Part shown: piece after piece, positions 13,344 to 13,507 of the stretch
Numbering within the stretch: the stretch's first letter is position 1
How the letters are laid out: each line of letters begins with the position of its first letter
NCBI GenBank assembly: GCA_030840615.1
Contig: JAVEEE010000132.1
Span: 1-13,507 of the forward strand
Length of the DNA stretch: 13,507 bases
Reading direction: 5' to 3'
From: Frankiaceae bacterium
Lineage (GTDB): Bacteria; Actinomycetota; Actinomycetes; JAFAQI01
The notes under the pieces: model-generated
Seen by the model: the letters and a program-made list of their open reading frames with translations, nothing else
Told to the model about the DNA's origin: nothing
Databases searched by the model: none
Program-made: the position numbers and the translations under genes

Positions 13344-13507
13344 ATGCCGGCACATCTGCGTGTCAGTCTCAGTGACCGGTCCGGATCGTTGGCCGCACTC
13401 GCGGGCGCACTTGCAGCTGCCGGCGCCAACGTGCTGTCGGTCACGGTCATCGAGCGGGAGCAAGGCCGCGCCATCGACGATTTGCTGCTGGACTGGCCAT
13501 ACACGCG
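13344..13507 (+). CDS. ACT-domain protein, N-terminal part (runs off right edge)
   Basis: The 54 visible residues start M-P-A-H-L-R-V-S-L-S-D-R-S-G-S-L and continue with A-A-L-A-G-A-L-A-A-A-G-A-N-V-L-S-V-T-V-I-E. This is the first strand, helix and second strand of an ACT domain, with the usual ligand-loop pattern (D-R-x-G-x-L then G-A-N-V). ACT domains bind amino acids and control metabolic enzymes. GGAGGA 7 bases upstream of the ATG secures the start. The gene lies 77 bases after a dehydratase-family enzyme that lacks its own ACT domain, so a regulatory link is plausible. It may also be a free-standing amino-acid sensor of unrelated target. The remainder and any fused domain are outside the window. 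Confidence 0.82.
   Translation, partial: MPAHLRVSLSDRSGSLAALAGALAAAGANVLSVTVIEREQGRAIDDLLLDWPYT

Noticed and set aside
1..13507. CRISPR array, mobile element, tRNA or rRNA, or a defence system.
   Set aside because: No regularly spaced repeats, transposase or integrase motifs, terminal repeats or tRNA-like cloverleaf sequence were found; gene content is ordinary chromosomal regulation and metabolism.

Overview
The window is high-GC (GC-rich third positions, frequent GTG starts) and reads as a chromosomal segment of an actinobacterium. This is supported by an actinobacterial-type bioB with its BsaP partner gene, SpoIIE-type phosphatases and RsbW-like ATPases, an ECF sigma factor, and signal peptidase I with an arginine-rich tail. 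The genus cannot be fixed from sequence alone. I see no insertion sequence, phage gene, CRISPR array, tRNA or rRNA. Genes cover nearly everything, and no gene-free stretch exceeds about 200 bases.

Left block (1-1982, minus strand): an ECF sigma factor gene overlaps by 8 bases a small one-helix membrane protein gene (probable non-classical anti-sigma factor). This is followed 3 bases later by signal peptidase I (lepB) and then a partial lipoprotein gene running off the left edge. Theme: transcriptional control at the cell surface and processing of exported proteins.

Centre-left (2175-5838, plus strand): a secreted GH3 beta-glycosidase and, 4 bases downstream, a secreted cysteine-rich BNR/Asp-box protein. 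They form a two-gene export operon whose products would be substrates for the general signal peptidase encoded by the divergent block.

Centre (5787-7987, minus strand): a MEDS-domain sensor fused to an RsbW-like ATPase, then biotin synthase bioB starting directly after its stop codon, then bsaP (biotin synthase auxiliary protein) overlapping bioB by ATGA. The 3' end of bsaP overlaps the convergent BNR gene by 52 bases.

Centre-right (8206-10947, plus strand): a 913-residue protein carrying an RsbW-like ATPase, a helical region, two GAF domains and a SpoIIE/PP2C phosphatase. It is divergent from the MEDS-ATPase gene, and the two share related ATPase domains, suggesting a partner-switching stress or sigma-control pair.

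Right block (10986-13507, plus strand): an FAD-dependent amine/amino-acid oxidoreductase, a PLP-dependent threonine/serine dehydratase-family enzyme without its own ACT domain, and the start of a separate ACT-domain protein cut by the right edge. This looks like an amino-acid catabolic set. A 15-base dyad lies between the last two genes.
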